A stretch of DNA of 64,000 nucleotides from an uncultured Pirellula sp. (lineage in GTDB: Bacteria > Planctomycetota > Planctomycetia > Pirellulales > Pirellulaceae): assembly GCA_903858115.1 (NCBI GenBank), contig CAIOHR010000096.1:62001-126000 (forward strand), in the 5' to 3' direction. Below, piece by piece: positions 1-9,500 of this stretch. The notes beneath the pieces are model-generated. The model saw only the letters and a program-made list of their open reading frames with translations, had not been told where the DNA came from and did not search any database. Made by a program: the position numbers and the translations under genes. Positions within the stretch are counted from its first letter, which is position 1; the number at the start of each line of letters is the position of its first letter.

Positions 1-1568
1 ATCTGTTCAATTTCGATGTTTACACGTTGTGCGGCGACGGGGATTTAATGGAAGGAGTGGCTTCTGAAGCTGCTTCGCTCGCTGGCCACATGAAATTATC
101 GAATCTTTGTTGGATCTATGACGACAATGGAATCACCATTGAGGGGCATACCGATTTGGCCTTTAGCGAGAATGTCGCGAAACGGTTTCAAGGACTTGGT
201 TGGCACACGGTCGATGTAGCAGATGCCAACGACCTTGTTGCCTTGAAGGCAGCCTTCGATTCGTTCAAAGGGACAACCGATAAACCGACATTGATCATCG
301 TGAAGTCGGTGATCGGTTACGGTTCACCGAATAAGGCGGACTCGCACGGTGCTCACGGTGCTCCTCTCGGGGATGACGAAATCAAGCTGACGAAGAAGTT
401 TTACGGTTGGCCAGAAGACGAGAAATTTTTCGTACCCGATGTCGCCAGAAAAGTGTTCGCCGACACCATTGGTTCAAAGGGAGCCAAGGCTTCGAGTGAA
501 TGGCAATCGAGGTTCTCGGAATACAAAGCCAAGTTTCCAAAAGAAGCAGTCGAATTGCAATCGATTATCGAGCACAAGCTTCCTGAAGGTTGGGATACTG
601 GATTGAAGCCTTTCGCCGCTGACCCCAAGGGGCTGGCGACACGCGTTAGTAGCGGCAAAGTGCTGAACATGCTTGCTCCTTCCTTGCCCAGTTTGATTGG
701 CGGTTCGGCCGATTTGGCACCGTCCACTATGACATTGCTTGATGGCCAAGGGGATTTCGGTGCGGGGAGTTTTGCGAGCCGAAACATGCACTTTGGAATT
801 CGCGAGCATGGGATGGCTGCAGCCTTGAACGGCATGAGCTTGTGTGGATTGCGTGCTTACGGAGCGACCTTCTTTGTCTTCACAGACTATATGCGACCTT
901 CCATGCGATTGAGCAGCATTATGCATCAGCCGGTGCTGTATGTTCTGACGCATGATTCTATTGGATTGGGCGAAGACGGGCCGACGCATCAACCGGTGGA
1001 GCATTTGGCCGCTTGCCGTGCGATTCCTGGTATGTATGTCTTTCGACCTGCGGATGCGAACGAAGTGCTCTACGCTTATCGCGCGGCAATGAAGTTAACC
1101 AAGCATCCTTCTGCGATGGTTCTATCGCGACAGAATGTACCGACATTGGATCGAGCAAAAATGGGTGATGCTTCGGGTACCGAAAAGGGTGGTTATGTAT
1201 TGAGCGACTGCCAAGGGGAACCGCAAGCGATCATCATGGGTACAGGAACGGAAATTCCCATTTGCCTGAAGGCACAAGAACTCTTGAGTGCAAAGGGTAT
1301 CAAGACACGCGTAGTCAGCATGCCATGCATGGAGTTGTTCGAAGATCAAGACGAAGCGTATCGAGCAAGCGTGTTTCCTGGCACTGTCAAAGCGAGAGTA
1401 GCTTGCGAAGCAGGTATTCGCCAGGGTTGGGATACCTACATCGGCGCCGAAGGGAAGTTTGTCGGAATGAGTACCTTTGGTGCTTCCGCCCCGTTCAATC
1501 AGCTATATGACCATTTCAAGATCACGGCAGAGAACATTGCGAACCAAGTGCAGTTGATGGTTGGCTAA
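1..1568 (+). CDS. tkt: Transketolase, C-terminal part (5' end outside window)
   Basis: Thiamine-diphosphate enzyme of the non-oxidative pentose phosphate pathway. The reading frame is open from base 3 and continues to the left of the window; the TTG at 27 is internal, not a start. The visible part begins in the ThDP/metal motif (CGDGDLMEG, then DDNGITIEGHT). The pyrimidine-binding domain follows, with GSADLAPS and the FGIREHGMAAALNG stretch carrying the conserved catalytic Glu, and then the C-terminal transketolase domain. About 520 residues are present of the usual 660-670, so roughly 140-150 N-terminal residues are missing. The stop is 64 bases before the next likely start. Identity is firm; only the 5' end is unknown. 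Confidence 0.96.
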   Translation, partial: LFNFDVYTLCGDGDLMEGVASEAASLAGHMKLSNLCWIYDDNGITIEGHTDLAFSENVAKRFQGLGWHTVDVADANDLVALKAAFDSFKGTTDKPTLIIVKSVIGYGSPNKADSHGAHGAPLGDDEIKLTKKFYGWPEDEKFFVPDVARKVFADTIGSKGAKASSEWQSRFSEYKAKFPKEAVELQSIIEHKLPEGWDTGLKPFAADPKGLATRVSSGKVLNMLAPSLPSLIGGSADLAPSTMTLLDGQGDFGAGSFASRNMHFGIREHGMAAALNGMSLCGLRAYGATFFVFTDYMRPSMRLSSIMHQPVLYVLTHDSIGLGEDGPTHQPVEHLAACRAIPGMYVFRPADANEVLYAYRAAMKLTKHPSAMVLSRQNVPTLDRAKMGDASGTEKGGYVLSDCQGEPQAIIMGTGTEIPICLKAQELLSAKGIKTRVVSMPCMELFEDQDEAYRASVFPGTVKARVACEAGIRQGWDTYIGAEGKFVGMSTFGASAPFNQLYDHFKITAENIANQVQLMVG

Positions 1569-1632
1569 CGACCGATCTGCGGCTTGAAGCTGTTTGGGAA
1601 CAATTCAAAACAGGAACTCTTGGAGGGAACGA

Positions 1633-2421
1633 ATGCACTACAACTTTGCAGGCAAGAACGCGTTGGTAACTGGTTCTTCGAAAGGTATCGGACGAGCCGT
1701 TGCGATTGAACTAGCGCGAGGCGGTGCGAACGTCACGATCAATTGCAGTTCGAGCAAGTTGTTAGCGGACGAGGTAGCCCGCGAAATAGAATTGATCGGC
1801 ACTCGTGCGATCGTAGTCGAATGCGATGTCTCTGAGCAGTCAGCAGTCGAAGACATGGTGAAGAAGACGGTGGATGAGTTCGGTAGCCTGGACCTCTTTG
1901 TTTCCAATGCTGTTTACAGCGATCGCCAGTTGATGGTGGAAGCCGACATGAAAGGCTTCCGCAAAACGATCGATGTCAGTATGTGGGGCGCGTTTTATGG
2001 TCTTCGCGCAGCAGCACAACAGATGATCGATCAAGGGAAAGGTGGTGCGATAACGATTGTCAGTTCACCGCATTCGCTTGTGCCGTTTCCGACGGCCATG
2101 GCGTACAACATGGCCAAGGCAGCGATCGACCACATGGCGAGAACTGCAGCCATTGAGTTGATCAAGCATGGAATTCGCGTCAACATCTTCCATCCGGGTT
2201 GGATCGATACGCCAGGTGAACGCAAGTTTTTCTCGGAGAAACAATTGGAAGATGGTGCACGTACGCTTCCTATGGGACGACTAGGGACCTCCGAAGAAAT
2301 GGCCCATGGCATCTGCTTTACCCTCAGCGAAGCTGCTTCCTACATGACAGGAACCACGATGACGATGGACGGAGGAGTCCAGCTTCCGTGGTGGTCAAAA
2401 CGAACCGAGGGTGGTCAGTAA
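1633..2421 (+). CDS. SDR-family NAD(P)-dependent oxidoreductase
   Basis: Classical short-chain dehydrogenase/reductase of 262 residues. The Rossmann motif TGSSKGIG lies at residues 14-21, the NNAG-equivalent is SNAV, and the catalytic Tyr-x3-Lys is Y158-N-M-A-K162 after a Ser-rich strand (TIVSSPHS). The C-terminal MTMDGGVQ is typical of glucose-1-dehydrogenase/FabG-like members. I chose ATG 1633 because GGAGG at 1622-1626 sits 6 bases before it; a start 39 bases further upstream has no ribosome site. The substrate cannot be told from sequence. It follows transketolase on the same strand with a short gap, so co-transcription is possible. It is not close enough to FabG to be called fabG. Confidence 0.9.
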   Translation: MHYNFAGKNALVTGSSKGIGRAVAIELARGGANVTINCSSSKLLADEVAREIELIGTRAIVVECDVSEQSAVEDMVKKTVDEFGSLDLFVSNAVYSDRQLMVEADMKGFRKTIDVSMWGAFYGLRAAAQQMIDQGKGGAITIVSSPHSLVPFPTAMAYNMAKAAIDHMARTAAIELIKHGIRVNIFHPGWIDTPGERKFFSEKQLEDGARTLPMGRLGTSEEMAHGICFTLSEAASYMTGTTMTMDGGVQLPWWSKRTEGGQ

Positions 2422-2693
2422 AAAAAGAGTTCTTGACCCTTTGGGCCACTAGACAACCGCCAATTCATTAAAAAATTTAATTCTACAGAATTCTTGATGA
2501 GGGCTCGTCGAATTTTCCGGGAATAGTCTATTCGTTTGTTAGCTCACATATTCGGCAGGATCGGAACTAGGCAGAACTTTAGCGCTTGAATAGGTGAAAT
2601 TGAGATTCTCCGGAAAGTAATGGCTGGCTCGTCACGTCCGACTGCGTAAACTATTCCTATTCTGATCCGCTCCGACCTGGAATTGACAACCTT
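2422..2693. other. Intergenic region before the BY-kinase
   Basis: 272 bases with no convincing gene. An AT-rich stretch at 2468-2492 includes a perfect 6-bp dyad, AATTCT-AC-AGAATT (2479-2492). This could be an operator or simply AT-rich promoter DNA for the exopolysaccharide kinase downstream. No clear -35/-10 pair was recognised. Confidence 0.35.
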
Positions 2694-5120
2694 ATGGACG
2701 CTATCCGCTCCCCGATTGAAACCAATATTCCTGCTCCTGCCACCCAGCCAGCAGCGGCGGGTCCGGATTTGCTCAAGCTTCTTTGGCGTTGGAAGTGGCT
2801 TCCTATCTTGGGTGCTGCAATTGGCATGACGATCAGTTTTCTCGTCTACAGTCAATCACTTCCGCAATATAGAGCAACCGCTCTTGTTCAAGTGGAAACA
2901 CGGAAGAAGAGTATTCCGATGGAGAACAATAGTAACGGTCCAATGGAAATGGGATCGCCTATAAATGATGAATTGGTTCTTATCAAGAGTTTGGTTGTAT
3001 TGCAAAAAGCAATCGAGATAGGCAAACTTGAGCAGCATCGCCGTTTGTCTTCGATGTCACCAGAGAGTTTGATTAAGTTCTTGAAGAAGAGCATTACGAC
3101 GAAACTAGGATCGACAGACCCTCAAACCACGGTAGTATCGATTAGCGTCACGACCGATGAGGCGGAATTGTCAGGCCAAATCCTCGAGTACCTTTTGGCT
3201 GGGTACAAGGAGCACACATCCATGAGGCTCAAGAGTTCAACAGGCGAAGTTTTGGGGGTTCTTGCAAAGTATCGCGACAATTACGAAGCGAAAAAAGAAG
3301 CCGTCGAAAAAGAACTGGCCATGCTAAGGAATCATTCTGATCTTCGATGGGTGGAAGGAAAACCGGTCGATCCAGCAAGCACAAAGCTTATCAGTATTGA
3401 AAAGACGCTACAGGAGCTTGAATCCAAGAAGAAGAGTATCGAATCACTCCTTGAACAGATTGCGGTTGCTCGTGAGAACAACAGACCTCTTGACGAACTC
3501 GTTCAGCTCATTACATCTTCGACTGAGAATCAGAGCAAGCTAGAAGAAATAGGCTTGATGTCGGATCAAGCCGATCTTCGAGAGATGCGATCCGACCTCG
3601 CGAATTTTGAGTACACGGTCGTCACGCCCGTACGTGTGGAATTGGCCAATGTAAAGGCTGCCCATGGAGATCTCCATCCTCTTGTAATTAGCAACTCGCG
3701 TAAACTTGCGGGGCTCGAATTAGAACTTGCGTCCAAACGGGCCGATATTGAAAAACGCGAAGGACGTACTATACCCGGCGAAGCCAATTCAGCTCAAAGA
3801 GACGTTCAAGCCATAGAGACAACCTACAGAACTTTTGTCAGTGCGCTTGGGGATCAACTTCAGAAGCTTGATCGTGAGATGCTAAAGCACATGGAAGAAG
3901 TAGAATCGCTTCGCGCAGCAATGCAGAAAAATGCGTTTTTGATAGGGAACTTCACGGTCAAGCTGGCTGAGCTTGAAGCGATAGGCGAAACGTCTAGTGA
4001 AGTCACTGAATCCCTCAGCCGCCTCAACCTAAGCATCGATTACAGCCAGAAAACGGTAACGCCAATAGAAGTAAGCAATTTAGGAACCTTCGTTGGTCCT
4101 CGAATCGAACTTTACCTAGGCATTGGAGGATTACTTGGGTGCGCGTTGTTCGGTGGTATCGCGTATCTGCTTGAGTTGGCGGATCGGTCCTATCGAAGTC
4201 CTGACGAAATTGCCTCCGACCTGGGGATGCCTATCATCGGGCATTTGCCTCTTTCGAGCATGAGCCGCAATAAGCGAATAGATGACAAAGTAGATAATTC
4301 AATCGTTACTCTTCATAAATCTCGGTCTTCGTTAAGTGAGGCGTTCCGTGGAATACGAACTGCCGTATTCTTTGCGAGCCAACAAGGTTCGGTCAAGGTG
4401 ATTCAAGTGACAAGCCCGGTACCTGGCGACGGGAAATCGACGATTGCAGCAAATTTAGCCGTTTCGATTTCTCAGTCGGGTCGCCGCGTTTGCCTTGTGG
4501 ATTGTGACTTCCGACGTCCGCGAGTTGCCAAGATTTTTGGTCTTCGCGAGGATGTGGGGTTAGTGCAAGTCATTGGAGAGAAATCCACTCTCGATGAAGC
4601 GATTCAACAGACATCGATTGAGAACATGTGGTCGCTCACGTGCGGACGTCGTCCTGGCAATCCAGCCGAACTTTTGGCAAGCCATCAGTTTGAGTCAATA
4701 ATCGCGGAATTGCGAGAGAAGTTTGATTACGTGATTGTCGATACGCCGCCGATTTTGGTTGTAAGCGACCCGGCTGCCGTTGCGTCACAAGTAGATGGTG
4801 TTGTTCTGACGATTCGACTTCGTCGTAATCTCAAGCCGATAGCAATTCGTGCATCGCAAATGCTCCACTCCATGAATGCCAATATGTTGGGCGTAGTCGT
4901 CAATGGCATCGGTGTTGGCGGCAACGGTTACGGTTACGGTGGCTATCGCTATGACTCGTATTCGAGTGGCTACGGAGCCGGTTCGTCGGGATACGGCAAA
5001 TCCGGTTACGGCGGCTACGGCTATGGTTCGACATACCAATACGGTGGCTACTACGGCGGCTCCGCCATCGGCAAGGACTATTACGCGGATCAAGTGCCCA
5101 AGCCCGCATCCAAGGCATAA
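2694..5120 (+). CDS. Exopolysaccharide chain-length regulator / BY-type tyrosine kinase (Wzz-Wzc-like)
   Basis: 808-residue inner-membrane protein joining a Wzz chain-length domain to a bacterial tyrosine autokinase, as in Wzc/EpsB of capsule and exopolysaccharide export. Membrane segment 1 is at about 34-53, a long coiled-coil periplasmic part runs about 190-430, and membrane segment 2 is at about 472-493. The cytoplasmic kinase has Walker A (PVPGDGKST, about 577-586), Walker A' (CLVDCDFRRPR, about 599-609) and Walker B (YVIVDTPPIL, about 679-688). The C-terminus from about 740 is a Gly/Tyr-rich tail with many GYG and YGGY units, consistent with the Tyr cluster that BY-kinases autophosphorylate but unusually Gly-rich. 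No glycosyltransferases or Wza-like gene lie beside it, so the polymer it serves is encoded elsewhere. Confidence 0.92.
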   Translation: MDAIRSPIETNIPAPATQPAAAGPDLLKLLWRWKWLPILGAAIGMTISFLVYSQSLPQYRATALVQVETRKKSIPMENNSNGPMEMGSPINDELVLIKSLVVLQKAIEIGKLEQHRRLSSMSPESLIKFLKKSITTKLGSTDPQTTVVSISVTTDEAELSGQILEYLLAGYKEHTSMRLKSSTGEVLGVLAKYRDNYEAKKEAVEKELAMLRNHSDLRWVEGKPVDPASTKLISIEKTLQELESKKKSIESLLEQIAVARENNRPLDELVQLITSSTENQSKLEEIGLMSDQADLREMRSDLANFEYTVVTPVRVELANVKAAHGDLHPLVISNSRKLAGLELELASKRADIEKREGRTIPGEANSAQRDVQAIETTYRTFVSALGDQLQKLDREMLKHMEEVESLRAAMQKNAFLIGNFTVKLAELEAIGETSSEVTESLSRLNLSIDYSQKTVTPIEVSNLGTFVGPRIELYLGIGGLLGCALFGGIAYLLELADRSYRSPDEIASDLGMPIIGHLPLSSMSRNKRIDDKVDNSIVTLHKSRSSLSEAFRGIRTAVFFASQQGSVKVIQVTSPVPGDGKSTIAANLAVSISQSGRRVCLVDCDFRRPRVAKIFGLREDVGLVQVIGEKSTLDEAIQQTSIENMWSLTCGRRPGNPAELLASHQFESIIAELREKFDYVIVDTPPILVVSDPAAVASQVDGVVLTIRLRRNLKPIAIRASQMLHSMNANMLGVVVNGIGVGGNGYGYGGYRYDSYSSGYGAGSSGYGKSGYGGYGYGSTYQYGGYYGGSAIGKDYYADQVPKPASKA

Positions 5121-5150
5121 GCATCCACACTCCCAGGACGGGCAATTTTG

Positions 5151-6437
5151 GTGGTCGAAAAGGTCAGCATAATCAATGTTGTCGGGCTAACGCCTGAACT
5201 ATTGCAGTTTGCACCAAATATTGCCAAGCTTGGTCAAGCCAAAGCTTGGACAAGTCCCATACCTGCGGTGACATGCACCGCACAAGCGACGATGTTGACC
5301 GGACTCCAACCCGGGCAGCATGGAATCATCGGAAACGGATGGTACTTTCGTGAAACAGGTGAGATACGTTTCTGGCAGCAATCTCGGAACCTAATCGATT
5401 CTGCAGACTTATTGTACGACGGTATCGAGACTGCGAAGATGTTTTGGTGGTTCAATCAGCACGCACCAGTTCGATGGAGTGCCACCCCCAAACCGCACTA
5501 TGGGTCGGATGGATCCAAGGTGTTTGACATCCTAGACAATACGGGATGCGACCTAAAAAAACGTCTGGGGTCTTTTCCCTTCTTTACTTTCTGGGGGCCC
5601 AATGCTGGGCTTCCATCGAGTCAATGGATTGCGGACGCCTCCGCAATAGTGCTTCGCCAAAACAAACCTCAGCTTACGCTTACATATTTGCCCCATCTGG
5701 ATTACGACTTTCAGCGTCTAAGTGTTCCTGATCGGGAGCGGGTTGCAGAAGTGGATCGCTGCGCACAAAAAGTCATTGAAGCGGCAAACGAGATTGGCGC
5801 TTTGAGTATTGTCGTCTCCGAATATGGCTTGGTTCCTGTAACTAAAGCGATTGGAATCAACCGGGCACTTCGCGAGCATGGCTTTCTCGTAGTAAGAGAT
5901 GGTCCTTTCGGTGAGATGTTGATGGCAGGCGATTCCAAAGCGTTTGCGGTCGTAGATCATCAAGTCGCGCATGTGTATGTGCGTGACCCTGCCGACCGCA
6001 CTGCCGTTCGGAATATCGTCGAGTCCCTAGAAGGAGTTTGCAATGTGGTTCTCCCAGAAGATATCGGCCTCGGACATCCACGCAGTGGCAGTTGGGTTGC
6101 CTTAGCAGAACCTCACGCTTGGTTTCATTACTACTATTGGTTCGATGACAACAAAGCACCTGATTTTGCAAGAACGGTCGATATTCATCGCAAACCGGGC
6201 TATGATCCGGTGGAGCTGTTCATGACATCGAAGCTCAAAGCGATCGCCAGAGTCGCCCAAAAGAAACTAGGCTTTCGATACCGTATGGATGTTATTCCTC
6301 TCGACCCGACACTCGTCAAGGGAAGCCACGGTCTCATTAATCCACCAGACAAAGGGCCGCTTATCATTGGCCCCAATGCACCGGACACTATGCTGGAATT
6401 TCGCAGTTATGTTCGCGGGCTTTTAGGAAAAAGATAA
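5151..6437 (+). CDS. Alkaline-phosphatase-superfamily phosphodiesterase / nucleotide pyrophosphatase
   Basis: About 428 residues of the type I phosphodiesterase/nucleotide pyrophosphatase branch of the alkaline phosphatase superfamily. The start region reads VVGLTPELL, where a metal-binding Asp would be expected but Leu/Thr is seen. The nucleophile region is PAVTCTAQATMLTGLQPGQHGIIGNGWYF, with Thr in the nucleophile position. Later come TYLPHLDYDFQR (metal ligands D and H), VVSEYG and VDHQVAHVYV. No signal peptide was found, so it is probably cytoplasmic. Start is uncertain: GTG 5151 and TTG 5148 are adjacent, with an AGGACGGG ribosome-like site at 5135-5142. It lies 30 bases after the BY-kinase and may share its transcript. 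Substrate unknown. Confidence 0.8.
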   Translation: MVEKVSIINVVGLTPELLQFAPNIAKLGQAKAWTSPIPAVTCTAQATMLTGLQPGQHGIIGNGWYFRETGEIRFWQQSRNLIDSADLLYDGIETAKMFWWFNQHAPVRWSATPKPHYGSDGSKVFDILDNTGCDLKKRLGSFPFFTFWGPNAGLPSSQWIADASAIVLRQNKPQLTLTYLPHLDYDFQRLSVPDRERVAEVDRCAQKVIEAANEIGALSIVVSEYGLVPVTKAIGINRALREHGFLVVRDGPFGEMLMAGDSKAFAVVDHQVAHVYVRDPADRTAVRNIVESLEGVCNVVLPEDIGLGHPRSGSWVALAEPHAWFHYYYWFDDNKAPDFARTVDIHRKPGYDPVELFMTSKLKAIARVAQKKLGFRYRMDVIPLDPTLVKGSHGLINPPDKGPLIIGPNAPDTMLEFRSYVRGLLGKR

Positions 6438-6544
6438 CGCGAAAGTCGGTAAAACCTGCTTGCGTTCGCTTCGGTACTGGTGCCGAGAATCGCTTCAGGT
6501 TATCGTACGGACGCCTGATTCTCCGCTTAAAGAGGTACTCCGAC

Positions 6545-9500
6545 ATGAGATTCTACAGACCGTCGTTCGTGCTCTTCTCACTAATCCTCCCTTTCGGACT
6601 GCTCCAGCCCCTCGCTATCGGAGCTGATTCAGCGATGGAGGCCTCTAAGATTCTCGCCGAGTCTGGCGTGACGGGTGGATTCATCGTTCATTTGGGAGTT
6701 GGAAATGGTGAGCTCACTTCGTCGTTGCGATCGAGTGACTCTATTCAAGTCCAAGGCTTGGATCGAGATCCTATTCGTGTAAAGGCCGCCCGAGAAACAA
6801 TCCGCAATTCGGGGAATTACGGAAACGTCGCGATAGAACGACTGGAAGGGAAGCAACTTCCGTACGTTGACAACCTTGTCAATCTCATGGTGATTGAAGA
6901 TCTCGGCGATCTCGATTGGGAAGAAGTCATGCGTGTCTTGGTTCCTAACGGTGTTGCCTACCTAAAAAGTTCTGATGGGAATTGGAAAAAGACTGTCAAG
7001 CCGCGACCGAAGAATATTGATGAATGGTCGCACTATCTGCACGATGCCACTGGGAATTCGGTAGCCCACGACGAAGTCGTCGCACCCCCGCGACATCTAC
7101 AGTGGGTTGGCAGCCCTCGCTACTCGCGACACCATGATCGCATGGCAAGCATGAGCGCCCTCGTTTCTACGGGTGGCAAGATGTTTTACATCATGGATGA
7201 AGGAAGCCGAATCTCAATCCAGCTACCATCGAAGTGGAAGCTCATTGCACGCGATGCATTCAACGGCACAATCCTTTGGAAGAGAGACATTAATACTTGG
7301 CAAAGCCATTTGTGGCCTCTCAAGAGCGGCCCGAGCCAACTCTCGCGGCGACTTGTTTCAGATGACAAAACAGTCTATGCGCCACTTGGGTATGATGCTC
7401 CGCTATCAGCCATCGATGCAAACACGGGAAAAACAATTCGAGTCTACGAAGGTACCGACGCAACGGAGGAGATCGTCAACACCCAGGGACGCCTTTTCCT
7501 TGTGGTGCGAAAGGGTGACGCTGAGTTGGCTAACTACGCACCTGTAAATGGTCGCGTGGGTGATCAAGCGTTGGCTCGTGAAATGTTTTGGAACGAAGAG
7601 CCACGATTACTCATGGCTTTCGAAGCAAGTACTGGAAAACAGCTTTGGGCCAAGCAAGCCAAGGTCTCACCACTAACGCTTGCAGCCGATTCAGAGAATG
7701 CATACTTTCATGACGGAGAGAAACTCATATGCCTCGATCAAAAGACTGGGGCCATGTTGTGGCAGTCAGAAAGTGTGAGTCGCCGCAATCAGTTCACTTT
7801 CAACTTTGGTCCTCGACTGGTGATTCACGACGATGTCGTATTGTATGCGGGTGGCGACGGCAAAATGTTGAGCATCTCCAAACAAGATGGCAAGACATTA
7901 TGGAAAGCAGAACATCCAAATTCAGGTTACCAATCTCCTCAGGATCTTTTGGTGGTTGATGGGCTCGTCTGGTGTGCCCCAACGACCTCCGGCAAGGATT
8001 CGGGAATATACACTGGACGCGACCCAAAGACTGGGGATGTCAAAAAGAGCTTCGCGCCGGATGTCCAGACTTATTGGTTTCATCACAGATGCTATATTGC
8101 CAAAGCCACCGACAAATTCCTGATGCCATCCCGCACGGGAATCGAGTTTGTAAGTCCCGAGAAAGAGCATTGGGACATACATCACTGGGTGCGTGGTGGT
8201 TGCTTGTACGGAATCATGCCATGCAATGGATTGACATACGCCCCGCCTCACAACTGTGCATGCTACCCAGAAGCAAAGCTATTCGGATTCAACGCGCTCG
8301 CCCCTTTAGCGCCAACACGCCCCATCCCAACAGAAGTATCCGAGGAAGGTCGCCTCGAGAAAGGTCCATCGTACGATATTGCTCTTGAGGATGCGTCCTC
8401 GCAACCCGAAGGAGATTGGCCAACCTTTCGACACGATCCTGCGCGAAGTGGAGCGGCGTCGACCGCGATTGACGCGAAAGTGCAGAAGAAGTGGAGCATT
8501 CCATTGGGCGGGCGTTTGACTTCGCCGGTGATTGCAAACGGCAAAGTCTTTGTTGCCAAGATGGACGAACATACGCTATACGCTTTTGATGAAAAGGAAG
8601 GTAAACAGCTCTGGGCTCATACCATTGGCGCGAGAATCGATTCGCCACCGACTATTCATAAAGGCAAGGTTGTCTTTGGCGGTGCAGACGGTTGGATTTA
8701 CTGCTTGCAATCCTCTGATGGATCGCTGGCGTGGCGATATCGTGGCGCTCCCCTCGATAGACGGACGATGGCTTATGAACAATTGGAATCGTTATGGCCG
8801 GTGCACGGAAGTGTTTTGATTCAGAATGATGTTGTCCATAGCGTTGCTGGACGCTCGGCGTTTTTGGACGGTGGTCTTCGCTTGATTCGCCAAGATCTTG
8901 CAACAGGCAAAAAACTCTCAGAGAGCTTGATGGATTCAACGAATCCAGAAACAGGCGGCGATCTCCAAGAACTGGTCAAAGTGCTACAAATGCCCGTCGG
9001 TTTGACCGATATCTTGTCCTCCGATGGCAAGTATATCTTTATGAAGTCGCAAAAGTTTGACCTGGAAGGAAAGCGACTGGATCTGGGACCAAACTCCGGT
9101 GACTTCGTCGGGCAGGCGTCGGTCCAGCGAGGTGAAGGAGCGCACTTGTTTGCTCCTATGGGCTTCCTCGATGACTCCTGGTTCCATCGATCCTACTGGG
9201 TGCTAGGAAAGAGCTTTGCCGGTGGGCATGGTGGATACTATCAAGCAGGCCGGTTCGCCCCCTCAGGTCGACTCTTAGTACAAGGGAATGGATATGTTTA
9301 TGGATACGGCCGAAAGCCAGAATACTTGCGATGGACAACCACGATGGAGCATCAGCTCTTCAAAGCAGAGCCTAACGCACCAGAGCTCCCCGAGGACATC
9401 CAAAAAGTGGGCGGTGGGGCTTCATCAGGTGCCATGCCTGAGGTATTTGCTCAATTTCCCAAGTCTCCGAGCCTCAATCCGCTCGGTCAGCCGATTACTC

